Shown: piece by piece, positions 10,629-20,930 of the stretch
How the letters are laid out: every line of letters starts with the position of its first letter
Numbering within the stretch: position 1 is the first letter of the stretch
Source of the DNA: Benincasa hispida
Lineage: Eukaryota > Streptophyta > Magnoliopsida > Cucurbitales > Cucurbitaceae
NCBI RefSeq assembly: GCF_009727055.1
Contig: NW_024064153.1
Location: forward strand, 435,597 to 499,596
DNA: 64,000 bases
Direction of reading: 5' to 3'
Notes under the pieces: model-generated
Databases searched by the model: none
The model's input: the letters and a program-made list of their open reading frames with translations, nothing else
Told to the model about the DNA's origin: nothing
Position numbers and translations under genes: made by a program

Positions 10629-11230
10629 ATCTCCCACTTGTCCTAAAGCGACTAGAGCGTATAAAAACTAGTACAAAACAATAAACTAGGGCACTAAGGC
10701 CCAATACAATAAAATCTCCCACTTGCCCTAGTCCAACTGCAGGCGGTCCTATAGACCCATGCTCTGAAGGTGACCCTCAAACACTGTAGCCGTGAAAGCG
10801 TTCGTAAACGGGTCAGCAACATTGTGCTCCAAAGCAATCTTCGTGACGATCATGTCCCATCGATGCACTATCTCGCTGATCAGGTGATTCTTCCGCTCTA
10901 TGTGTTTGCTGCACCTATGACTCCTAGGCTCCTTGGAGTTCACCACAGCACCACTATTTTCATAATAGAGGGTGATGGGCCTAGACATATCGAGAACAAC
11001 TTCCAGTTCAATCAGGAACTTCCTGAGCTAGACGACCTCCTTAACAGCTTCGCAAGACGCTACGTACTCCACCTCCATAGTGGAGTCAGCGATGCACCCT
11101 GCTTAGTGCTTCGCCATACTACGGCTTCTCCCTTAAGAGTAAANCCTCCATAGTGGAGTCAGCGATGCACCCTGCTTAGTGCTTCGCCATACTACGGCTT
11201 CTCCCTTAAGAGTAAAAATTTACCTTGAAG
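10629..11230 (-). pseudogene. Copia RNase H (decayed)
   Basis: Minus-strand segment with RPITLYYENSGAV, EPRSHRCSKHIERKNHLI, IVHRWDMIVTKIALEHN and VADPFTNAF, the C-terminal RNase H blocks of Ty1/copia pol. It ends at FEGHLQSMGL just before the LTR. Substitutions have hit active positions: YYENSGAV has Glu where family members usually read YCDN. A 72-bp stretch in the upstream half (EAEYVA region) is duplicated around a single N at 11144, so the frame there cannot be trusted. Confidence 0.82.
11072..11216. repeat. Exact 72-bp tandem duplication around a single N
   Basis: 11072-11143 and 11145-11216 are identical, separated by one N at 11144. The duplicated bases fall within RNase H and are present once in the related element at 34690-34750. 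This looks like an unmerged overlap at a closed assembly gap. Confidence 0.9.
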
Positions 11231-12387
11231 TGGACTTGTGAGAGTCCTTATCAGTCTGAAAGTCAGAATTCGTGTATCCAGTAAGGATCAAATCCCTAGA
11301 TCCATACACGAGCATGTAGTTGCCCGTTTTCTGAAGATACTTTAGGATATTCTTCACTGTGGTCCAGTGACCCTGGCCTGGGTTAGACTGATATCTACTG
11401 ACTATTCCTAGAGCGTAGCAGATGTCTGGTCTAGTATAGAGCATCACGTACATTAAACTGCCAATAGTAGATGCGTATGGGACCCGTCTCACTTCCTCAA
11501 CCACTTGAGGCGTCTTAAGACACATGTCCTTAGACAAAGTGACTACATACCTGAACAGCAGTAGGCCTTTTTTGGAGTTTTGCATTGAGTACTTAAGCAA
11601 CATCTTGTCAATGTATGATGCTTAAGATTGTGCTAGCAATTTGTTCTTACGGTCCTGAAAGATCTGTTACCCAGAACAAACTGAGCCTCTCCCAAATATT
11701 TCATTTGGAATTGGGTCACTAGCCAGTTCTTAACTACAGTCAGTAGACCTACATCATTTCCAATAAGTAGTAGATCATTTATATACAACACTAAGAAAAC
11801 TACCGAATCGTTGACGATCTCCTTGTAGACACAAGGTTCATCAACGTTTTGGTCAAAGCCATACGATTTGATCGCAGTATCAAACCGAATGTTCCAAGAT
11901 TGAGACACTTGTTTTAGCCCATAAATGGATCGATTGAGTTTGCAAACTTTTTGCTCTTGACCTTGGGCAATGAATCCTTCGTGTTGCACCATGTAAATGG
12001 TCTCCTCAAGATTGCCATTCAGAAAGGTTGTCTTGACGTCCATTTGCTATATCTCATAATTATAATAAGTTGTAATGAACAAGAGGATAGGATCGAATTT
12101 AACATGGCAACAGGCGAGAAAGTCTCTTCATAGTCGACTCTCTCTACTTGGGTATAACCCTTTGCCACAAGTCGAGCTTTGAAGGTTTGCACCTTCCCAT
12201 TAGCACCCTGTTTGCTCTTGCAGATCCATTTACAACCTATAGGTCTTACCCTATCAGGCTGACACAAGATCTCATACTGAGTTAAAGTACATCGACTCCA
12301 TCTCGAGATCCGAGGCCTTGACCCATTCATCCCCGTCAACATCTTCCATTGCCTTCTAATAAGAGAACGGATCCCTAATGTTGCCAT
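11220..12387 (-). pseudogene. Copia reverse transcriptase (decayed)
   Basis: Segments 12387-12019, 12043-11633 and 11603-11220 cover the RT: GCKWICKSKQGANGKVQTFKARLVAKGYTQ, MDVKTTFLNGNLEETIYM, RSIYGLKQVSQSWNIRFD, the catalytic box as LYINDLLLIG, YLGEAQFVLG, and RPDICYALGIVSRYQSNPGQ. The catalytic motif reads Y-I-N-D instead of Y-V-D-D, so one of the two metal-binding Asp residues is lost. Frame breaks lie near 12030 and 11610. The sequence is closely related to the plus-strand copy at 33600-34660. Confidence 0.87.
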
Positions 12388-12581
12388 CTGCTACCAAAGC
12401 AAGGATTTTCATGAAACCTAGATAGCAAACGGGTGGGTTCGCAACCCTCCCACTGCGTCGAGGTTCCCTTAACTCTTGGGGTGGAACTAACTTACTAGAT
12501 GAACTATCATCAACAACTGTTGCTGATGAAGCAGGCCCTTCAACAACTCTTGTTGAAGTTTTAGTAGTTTTGTTGGAAAGC

Positions 12582-13465
12582 TCACGTTAACACGACTTTA
12601 CTACGTGGACTGTGCTCCCTAATATGATCCTCCTCCAGGAGAGTAGCGTTTTTTGAAACAAACACTCTACTTTCCGATGGATCATACAAATAAGCCCCAC
12701 GTGTACCTTTAGGGTAGCCTATAAAGAGGCATAACCTCGACCGTGGTTCTAAATTCTTAGGATTCTTGTCAAGCACATGTGTCGGGCAACCCCAAATGCA
12801 GAAGTGACGTAAACTAGTTTTACGCCCGTTCCACAACTCCAGAGGTGTTCTCGCAACACTCTTGGAAGGAACATAGCTGAGTATGTAAACTACAGGTTCC
12901 ACTGCGAAACCCCGAAACGAGTCTGGTAAGGAAGCGTAACTGATCATCAAATGAACCATGTCCAATAAGTTTTATTTCTCCTCACCGCTACACCATTCTA
13001 TTGAGGTGTACCCGGTGTTGAGAGTTGGGAAATCATTCCATATTCTATCAAATAGTCCTGGAACCCAGAATCATAAAACTCTTCACCTCGATCTGATCGA
13101 AGTGTTTTAATCTGTCTATTTAATGCATTTTCAACTTCAGCCTTGAACTCTTTGAACTTTTCAAAGGATTCAGGCTTCTGTTGCATCAAATAAAGATACC
13201 CCTACCTAGAGTAATCATCAGTAAAACTGATAAAATACTCATAGCTACCTCGGACTCACACATTCATAGGACCACAGAGGTCATAATGTACTAATTCAAG
13301 AAGTTATTTGGCTCGATAACCTTTTCCAGTAAAAGGTCTTTGAGTCATCTTACCCTCAAGGCAAGATTCGCACACCGGTATAGAATTTTATTCAAACTCA
13401 CTTAGAAGGCCATTCTAACTCACCAGTATAGAATTTCCAGTAAAAGGTATAGAATTGTACATCTA
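12582..13465 (-). pseudogene. Copia integrase (decayed, 5' truncated)
   Basis: Minus-strand segments 13189-12998 and 12965-12582. Visible blocks are FKAEVENALNRQIKTLRSDRGEEF (the second catalytic Asp), STPGTPQ followed by a stop and NGVAVRRNK, then TPLELWNGRKTSLRHFCIWGC and RLCLFIGYPKGTRGAYLYDP. The catalytic Glu, normally in NGVAERRNRT, is Val here. Remnants of the zinc domain (LEGKMTQRPFTGKGYRAK) are readable at 13270-13370. No gag or protease follows: at about 13465 the sequence jumps to an LTR. Confidence 0.83.
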
Positions 13466-14685
13466 CAAGTTATCAAAAAGCTATGCGATCGTTTAGTTCA
13501 TCGCTTAGCTGAGTGTCTATCACCTAAGAACACTCCACGATCGTTTAGCTCTTATAAATTTGAAAAACATTTTTTCTTTTATCTCACGGTTACCGTGAAA
13601 CCACCAATAACCTCCTACTCAATTGGTTATTAGAGAAAAAGAGATCATTATCTAATAATTAATATTATTATAAATATAACTGATAACCAACTTATCACAC
13701 TATATATATAACCTATAGTTATAATATTTCATCTCATGAAACATACAAGCCATAGCTCTTTTTCTATTTCATGGCACTTAATATAAATCTCATTTACATT
13801 AATCCTCCAATAGATGTATCTCATACATCATACCGTTCATATCATTTATAATCGAATTACCTCTTGTCAATTTGAACATTTCAAATCAACACCAAGAACT
13901 GATCCTCAACTTGAATCCATTGACCTACCAAGGGGACCTTATGGACCTATAGCTCGAAGCTCCAACGGTACGTGAATAACTGACTAAACTCTTTACTCAC
14001 GAGATCCACCATCCGTTAACTGCCTAGCACTCCACTAAATATTGACAGCTGAACTCTCCTTACCACAGATATATTATGTATCCATCTTAACCAATCAATA
14101 GCGAGACAACCCTTCACATATCGATCATAAGTACAGCTTGGCCAATAACCGTTATGCCCCATAGTTCCATCTAACTTCTTAAGTACCACTGAATCCTCTA
14201 ATGAACATAAGTCATAGTCTTACTATGACTGAGTCCTCTCTTCCAAAGAGAAGCTGTGGCCACTATGTTCAAGCCCCGGAATCAGCCCTTAAGAGAGCAA
14301 TCTCTCTACTTACCCTGCTTCGAGGAAGGAGTGAATTCCATATTGTGTATTGATTTCCCAGCTCCCAAATCAGACAAGTCCCCAAAAAGGTAGGCATGTT
14401 TAGTTGGCAATCTGGCCACTCCCACCCATACTAATCAAAGGACCGCCCTCAAAGATAGGAGTTCCTAAAACACTCAGAATTGAGGTCATGTCACCTATGG
14501 TCGTTTAGGTAAGATGTAATCTCCAGTATCAACGGCATTATATACAGAGTGCAATCATCTCGTGGTCCGGTCTTATACAAACTGTTTTTATAGAACACCC
14601 CCGCTCGCATGTCTCTACATGAATGGTGAGGATCTACCCTCTGTAGTAGTTTACAACACTTGCAAACCTCTACAAAACCGGCCAG
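13466..14685 (-). repeat. Copia LTR, minus orientation, head truncated
   Basis: Contains the family landmarks in minus order: CGATCGTTTAG words, ACGGTTACCGTGAAACC, CATCATATCAT-type AT-rich section, CAACGGTACGTGAATAACTG, CACTACAGATATAT, CGTTATGCCCC and ATCAAAGGACCGCCCTC. It breaks off at about 14685, where the Athila-type gag begins, so the first ~250 bp of the LTR are missing. Confidence 0.78.
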
Positions 14686-15042
14686 CGCAATATTAATGAG
14701 GCACCCTAAGTGAATCAAGGGGTGGCCCGTCCAGCGCAAGATCCCGTTTTCCTTACTGCTGACCGTAACATACCAATGAGGAACTACGCGGCGTCAAATC
14801 TGTATGACTTCTTGCCTGGAATTTCACGTTCGATAGTCAAGGAGAACGCAAGATTCGAAATTAAATTGGTCATGCTCCAAATGATTCAGAATACGAGGCA
14901 ATTTGGTTGTCTGAAAGGTGAAGACCCACATGCCCATCTAACCAGTTTTGTCGAAATGTGCTTACCCCAGAAGGTATCAGACTTTACCTCTTCCCTTACA
15001 CCTTGAGGGATGAAGCTAAGAGGTGGGCTCATACACTAGAGC

Positions 15043-15080
15043 CTGTCTCTTATACACATCTAGATGTGTATAAGAGACAG
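15043..15080. other. Tn5 mosaic-end junction adaptor 1 (library artefact)
   Basis: Exact inverted dimer of the 19-bp Tn5 mosaic end: CTGTCTCTTATACACATCT followed by its reverse complement. This 38-bp sequence is the circularisation junction of transposase-based mate-pair libraries, so it is very unlikely to be genomic. Confidence 0.97.
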
Positions 15081-15169
15081 ATCTGAGAGAAGAAGAAATG
15101 ATACTGCCATTGTGCCTGCGGAGACAATGACAACTTTGGCCGCACAAATGGCCGTGGTAACCTCTATCC

Positions 15170-15207
15170 CTGTCTCTTATACACATCTAGATGTGTATAA
15201 GAGACAG
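15170..15207. other. Tn5 mosaic-end junction adaptor 2 (library artefact)
   Basis: Second exact 38-bp mosaic-end dimer. The 89 bp between it and adaptor 1 repeats sequence found again at 15291-15380 with few differences. Confidence 0.97.
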
Positions 15208-16322
15208 AACATACACTGAGGCCAAGGTCATCATTGACCGCATCTCGCGGAATATGGATGACTGGGTTGATGATGGGTACGGAGGAAGAGGCTCCGAGAG
15301 AAGAAGAAATGATACTGCCATTGTGCCTGTGGAGACAATGACAACTTTGGCCGCACAAATGGCCGTGGTAACCTCTATCCTTCAGTCGATGGCGCTTAAT
15401 CAAGGTGCCCTCTCCCAAGGATCAGTGCAACCCAATGCACTGGCACAAGTGGCCGCAAAAAGTTGTGTCCAATGTGGAGGGGGCCATGCGGTGGAAATGT
15501 TCCCATCCACAGCAAGTATGCGCTATCCAGAATAATTCGTACAACAACATGTATAATCCTGGTTGGAGGAATCATCCTAACTTCGGTTGGGGAGGAAATC
15601 ATAACCAAGGAGAGCCAAGTAACCATCAAAACAACAACTCTGGGAATCGAGGAAACCCTCCACCTTTTCACCAAAATAGAATCAAGGGCAATAGAGACAA
15701 CCGCACAACCAATCTTCTAACACCTCTGGTAATTCATTGGAGTCCCTGCTTAGGCAATACATCGAGAAAAATGATGCGATAATACAGTCACAAGCATCTT
15801 CAATCAGAAATTTGGAGATTCAAGTAGGGCAGCTGGCATCCAAACTACGTAATAGAACACCTGGAACCCTGCCAAGCAATTCTGAAGCCCCTAGATCTCA
15901 TGGGAAGGAACAATGTCCTTAAAGACATTGTGCAGGTAAGCTGGAACTCCTGCGGAGGTGTGGATTGCATTCATCATGGAAAATTGTCTTCCAGTCCATA
16001 TCTCAATTCTATGTTTACATGCCTTCTTAATTACTGTCTTTATTGCTTCATTAAACTTGCTTTCATTAATTTATGAATTCATGTTTCATTTAATTCTCTT
16101 GCGTTTATTTCCATGCTCTCTTTAAATTTCCTTACTTTTCTATCATAAATGCGTTAGTCTTAAATTTTGCGAAGAGAATTAATACCGCAAAGTCCCTGTG
16201 ACTTGCGTTGATGAAAACAAAATAAACAAAATAATAATAATAATAAAACAATCAACATCCAGTATGCATTGCGATGATGGATGCATTTTGTGATAACAAG
16301 ATAAACTTTGCATTCATTCTAC

Positions 16323-16610
16323 CCAAATGCATTACGTTGAGAGGTGTGTTGCGCTCGTATGTATTGTTAGCCCGTCCTCAGCGAAAACGCACTATGTTTA
16401 GGTAGTGTTGCGCTGGTAGAAGTACCGTGCACTCGTCCTCCAGAAATGCGTTGAGTTAAGGCTGTCTCTTATACACATCTAGATGTGTATAAGAGACAAG
16501 TGTTGCGCTGGTAGAAGTACCGTGCGCCCGTCCTCCAGAAATGCGTTGAGTTAAGGGGTGTGTTGCGATGATACATGCGTTGTTGCCCGTCCTTTGCAAA
16601 TATGCATTTG
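16323..16610. repeat. ~60-bp tandem repeats with GTGTTGCG cores
   Basis: Three to four imperfect units share ATGCGTTGAG, GTGTTGCG and CCCGTCCTC. One full unit is duplicated around the third adaptor (16407-16461 and 16499-16553), which inflates the apparent copy number. Confidence 0.7.
16462..16498. other. Tn5 mosaic-end junction adaptor 3 (library artefact)
   Basis: Same inverted mosaic-end dimer, lacking only the terminal G. About 55 bp of the flanking repeat unit is present on both sides. Confidence 0.96.
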
Positions 16611-17210
16611 TGTTAATGGAAGCATGGTGTTAATTTTTAATCGTGCACCCATCTGAATCAAATACAAAAGAGAACTTCATTCATTGTTTCTTTGTATAGA
16701 AGCTAATTCTTTGATTCTTTGTACATGCAAAAAATATGTATTGCGTTATTTGTATTTCTTTATATACTAAATTAATTTTTAATACAACTAAGTAGCAATT
16801 CTTTCCCTATGCCTTAGCCTCTTCTTTATCAACCTTTGTCATTATTTGTGATATTCTTGATCTTTTATTTTGCGTTATTCATTACGCTGCCATGATGAGT
16901 TATATGCATACACTTAGTAGCATTTTCCATACTTTGTATTTTCTGACTAACACTTAGTTAATTCGTGGCTATAGCACTATTTTACCCTTTATCCTTCAAA
17001 ATTCTGCTCAAACCTTCTTTTCAAAATTTTGTCTAAGTGTTTGTCTATTCTGTCCAAACATCGCAATGAGGACCTTGCGTATCTCTAAATTTGGGGGTGG
17101 GGAAGGTCTGAGCAAATGTGGTCATTAGGAAAAATGTGTTCATTCCATTATAAAAAAAATCAAAAATAAAATTTTGTTATACTTAGTTAAGTCGTGAAAG
17201 GAACCTGCAC

Positions 17211-17258
17211 ATAGTTTGATATTCGCATGACACCTGTGGGAGCAAGCCAAAACGAAGG
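17211..17258 (+). repeat. Conserved 3'-region motif, copy 2
   Basis: ATTCGCATGACACCTGTGGG followed by AGCAAGCCAAAACGAAGG. Pairs with 7719-7765 and 17411-17458. Confidence 0.7.
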
Positions 17259-17410
17259 TGGGTTTCCAAGAACGAAGCAATATGAAAAAAGGAAAAAAAA
17301 AAGAAAAATGAGAAGAAGAAAAATAAAAGAGTATAAGAGACAACTCCGCTGATCAGCAAAAGTTATACTTAGTTGAAATTCAAGAGTTAAAGTTGTGATT
17401 GGCATACAAC

Positions 17411-17458
17411 CATAGTTGGATGTTCGCATGACACCCATGGGAAGAAGCCAAAATGAAG
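17411..17458 (+). repeat. Conserved 3'-region motif, copy 3
   Basis: GTTCGCATGACACCCATGGG followed by AAGAAGCCAAAATGAAG, 200 bp after copy 2. Confidence 0.7.
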
Positions 17459-17740
17459 AGTGCAAATTTGACCACCGCATTCAGACGCATCGAGTTGTTT
17501 TTGCAAGAAGAGGTAAACATTCTTTTTAAAACTAGAAAAGTATTTTTTAGCAGAAATATGTTATATAAAAGAATAAAGTAGGGCTTTGTTTTGAATTATC
17601 AAGGATAGAAGGAAATTGCATTGTTAAGTAATGTTGCCTAGGTGGAGCATTCGGAGCAACCAATCGATGCAAAATTTAGGATAGGAGTTTAGTAATATTG
17701 CCTTAGTAGAAGATATGCTTAAAGACAAACATATATCTAA

Positions 17741-17751
17741 ATTTGGGGGTG
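17741..17751 (+). promoter_or_regulatory. Polypurine tract, Athila-type element 2
   Basis: ATTTGGGGGTG directly before the LTR start TGATAACTT. Confidence 0.75.
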
Positions 17752-19668
17752 TGATAACTTATAGAAATACAAGTTATTTATACTGTTTTATTTAGATATT
17801 GCGACTAAAAGAAAGAAAAGTTGCGTCGACAGTATGGAAATTGGCTAAGAAATGTGAGAATTATAAATTGTCGTCAATACACCCACTAACACCATTGCAA
17901 TGGTAGAATAGAATGTTTCAAGTCTGTTTTACAGGAAATCAAGTCAGCGCATGCATTCATGGCTCAAAAATAAAATGAACAACGCATCTATGTCACATTG
18001 CACCCGTCGATGAATAATGAAGAGACGATCAACGCAATGACGACGCATGCGACAATCGATCAAGAGCTTTGCGATCAACGCAATTTCAACCGCATGCGGT
18101 ATTCAAAAACAACACCGCATACGGGCAAACGATCGAAGATGTAAAGAGCAATGCAATTGCGGAGGATTCAGACGCATGTACAGCTGTCAGTTGTGCATTT
18201 CTGACGGGATTGATCGCGTAACAGAAGGAATATTCACTCCACCATATCAGGAAATGCTTTCACAATAAAGTGGGGACCACACTGCAAAGAGTCAATGCAT
18301 CGCCTATAAATAGCTTCTGCAATTCCATTGAAAGATATACTCGATACAGGGAGACGTGTATATACTGATCTGAGAGAGAGACTGGTCTGGGGGCCTGATT
18401 AGAGTAGATCCGGGATAATCAAGAGACAAGGCCGAGAGGTGAGTCTCCGGGAAAATAATCTTTTCAATCCTTGCTGTTGAAGCTCTGTACGAAGGTGACT
18501 TCTACCAGAAGAGCAAGCTTCAAAGGGAAGCTCTCCTCTGTATCCATTCCACACGCCGCAAGGAAAACCTCCATTCAAATTTGTGTCAAGACGTTGACAC
18601 TCTTCTGTATTTTTTTCTATCTCTTTTTCATCACTTGTACTCATCTTCTTTACTCTATCATTCACACCATGTATCAAACGCTTAATTTTAGTAATAATTG
18701 TTATGATCATTTCCATTATCATCTCTCTGTCTATTTCCGTTCATCCATGATTCATTTTCTCCATGATGTTTTCTTAATTCCCTAGGTAATTAGTAAGAAT
18801 TAAGCAAGTAAATTATTCTGTGTTAAGGAAATAATTGTGTTTAGCTAAAGCATGCTAGATGGCATCTTCACCTGTGAGAGCAGAAGTGAAGATGTTATTC
18901 CGCCTATCAAGGGAGGGTTGGAAGAATGCATTAACTAAAGCGAGAAGTACTTCCAGAGATGGAAGCAACCTTGCGTTCATCACGTTCATCTTTGTTTCAC
19001 CATAGAGATATGGGAACGCGACCGATTACCGAGAGGTGTACGCCGAGGGAAAGCAGAACCTTAGTTATATCTTTAATTCAATTAACAAACTTGCAATGTT
19101 TTTACTCGTTATCCTTTCTATCTCAGATTCATCCATAAAGACTTGCCATCGCATACCATGATCCTTTGTATAACTTCAGAATCAGTCTCAACTCAGTATC
19201 ATGTATCATGAATCTTGTATCTTGTATCATGTTAGTTTAGGACTTTACTTTTATCGCACTCTTATTTTATCAACGCAATTTATGTTTATCGCCATTTAAA
19301 TTCATGTACAAACCAATTCCTTTATTAATTGTAAAAATCGGTCGTATATATCAAAAAAGTAACACATTAACGAAAAAAAATCCCTGTGTTCGACCTTGGA
19401 TTATACTGAGAAACTTGCGTTTGAATTATACTTAGTTTCAGCGCAAGGAAACTTGTGACACGCATTCCTCTATCGCATACTACAAGCATCTAGTTAACAA
19501 CGTATATTTAGAAGTAGTATCGCAAAAAGTATGCATAAGCAATAACAATACATAACATTCCATTTTTATGTCAAGAAGTTTATAGCAACATGAGCTTGTA
19601 GCACATTATCCATATTCATATATCGTAGTGCGCATGCCTAAAATAGAATCATCACATTTAGAGTTACA
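17752..19668 (+). repeat. Complete LTR, Athila-type family (second)
   Basis: Begins TGATAACTTATAGAAATACA and ends GAGTTACA, 1,917 bp. The probable promoter has CCTATAAATAG at 18301-18311. It shares CTGTGTTCGACCTTGGATTA (19383) with the LTR at 8085-9770 but is clearly diverged from it. A polypurine tract stands on its left and a primer site on its right. Confidence 0.85.
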
Positions 19669-19674
19669 AGTTTA

Positions 19675-19692
19675 TGGCACCGTTGTCGGGGA
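19675..19692 (+). promoter_or_regulatory. Primer binding site, tRNA-Asp type
   Basis: TGGCACCGTTGTCGGGGA, 16 of 18 bases as in the tRNA-Asp primer site of Athila/Tat elements, six bases after the LTR end. Confidence 0.85.
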
Positions 19693-19884
19693 TTGGTAAC
19701 GGTTAGTGTTGAGTACGTTTGTAACATTTTGCAGGACAGATCTCTTTGTACTAACTGTTTATGGCGAAGAGAAGTTTGGCGGTTTATTACTAGAACTGGT
19801 CTAGAATTCGAAGCTGACCTAGAGATCGAGCTTACATTTCGCGCAAGGGCACACCAGAACAGAGCAAGGCGAAAGAGAGCCAAC

Positions 19885-20930
19885 ATGGCAGAAAAAAACA
19901 ATAATAATGAGGCACCCGAAGTGAATCAAGGGGTGGGTCGGCCAGCGTAAGATCCCATTTTCCTTGCTGCTGACCACAACATCCCAATGAGGAACTACGC
20001 GGCGCCTAATCTGTATAACTTCTCGCCTGGAATTTCACATCCGATAGTCGAGGAGAACGCAAATTCGAAATTAAACCGAACATGCTCTAAATTATTCAGA
20101 ATACGGGGCAATTTGGTGGTCTGCAAGGTGAAGACCCACCTGCCCATCTGACCAGTTTTGTCGAAATGTGCGGTAACTTCTCCATACCTGGCGTTACCGT
20201 AGAAGGTATCAGACTTTACCTCTTCCCTTACACCTTAAGGGATGAAGCTAAGAGGTGGGCTCATTCACTGGAGCCAAATGAAATAACTTCTTGGGACTAG
20301 TTGGTTGAACTATTTATGAAGAAGTTCTTCCCTCCGGCAGTCAACACAAGACGACGAAAGGATGTGCTGAACTTTGAGTAGATGGATAACGAGACCCTAA
20401 GCACCGCTGGATGCGATTCAGAAGATTGGTGAAGAATTGTCTGCATATCGGGATACCCGATTACATTCTGATGGAAACGTTCTATAATGGCCTGAACAGA
20501 TCAAGCAAGCTGTTGCTGATGCCTCCGCGACATGAGGTTTTATGGATATAACATACGCTAAAGCCAAGGTCATCCTTGACCGCATCTCGCAGAATATGGA
20601 TGACTGGGTTGATGACGGGTACGAAGAAGGAGGCCCTGAGAGAAGAAGAAATGATACTGCCATTGTGCCTACAGAGACAATGACAACTTTAGCTGCACAA
20701 ATGGCCGTGGTAACCTCTATCCTCCAGTCGATGGCACTTAATCAAGGTGCCCTCTCCCAAGGATCAGCGCAACCTCAATGTGCCGGCACAAGTGGCTGCA
20801 AAAAGTTGCGTCCAATGTGGAGGGGCCATGCGGTGGAAATGTGCCCATTGAACCCACAGCAAGTATGTGCTATCTAGAAAAAATTCGTACAGCAACACAT
20901 ATAATCCGATTTTGAGGAATCATCCTAACT
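19885..20930 (+). pseudogene. Athila-type gag remnant 2
   Basis: ATG at 19885 starts MAEKNNNNEAPEVNQGVGRP. A stop then follows, and DPIFLAADHNIPMRNYAAPNL and the capsid continue in broken frames. RLYLFPYTLRDEAKRWAHSLEP is readable at 20210-20275. The segment 20542-20770 gives ITYAKAKVILDRISQNMDDW and a region ending in the CVQCGG zinc-knuckle start, which is frameshifted by one missing G. It keeps about 270 bp that gag 1 lacks, so it shows what the adaptor insertions removed there. It breaks off near 20930. Confidence 0.82.

Larger units (their letters stand above)
14687..15922 (+). pseudogene. Athila-type gag remnant 1, interrupted by adaptor artefacts
   Basis: Reads NQGVARPAQDPVFL, PMRNYAASNLYDFLPGIS, FEIKLVMLQMIQNTRQFG and GEDPHAHLTSFVEMC, the capsid region of Athila/Tat gag. 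It then loses about 25 bp relative to gag 2 and shifts frame. Between about 15042 and 15208 the sequence is replaced by two 38-bp Tn5 adaptor dimers with an 89-bp piece between them, and about 270 bp present in gag 2 is missing. Downstream frame 15208-15535 gives YTEAKVIIDRISRNMDDWVDDGY and a zinc knuckle CVQCGGGHAVEM in which the last Cys is Phe. The tail ends near 15922 (LEIQVGQLASKLRNR). Confidence 0.82.
15923..17740 (+). other. Non-coding 3' internal region of Athila-type element 2
   Basis: After gag there is no protease, RT or integrase. The sequence goes directly to a 1.8-kb region rich in GCG words with a local repeat array (16323-16610), two copies of the conserved 3' motif, and a polypurine tract. 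The element is therefore an internally deleted, gag-only derivative. No supportable ORF is seen. Confidence 0.7.

Noticed and set aside
15043..15207. Short perfect palindromes that might be terminal inverted repeats of a small transposon
   Set aside because: They match the engineered Tn5 mosaic end base for base and lack target duplications. A library junction is the better explanation.
15164..15535. ORFs on both strands that begin or end in the adaptor (peptides with YTHLDVYKR or MCIRDR)
   Set aside because: These residues are translations of the Tn5 mosaic-end dimer. The rest on the plus strand is gag remnant.
17140..17480. Hydrophobic minus-strand ORFs, possible membrane proteins
   Set aside because: They are antisense to A/G-rich stretches of the Athila-type 3' region. 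The hydrophobicity comes from TTC/TTT codons.
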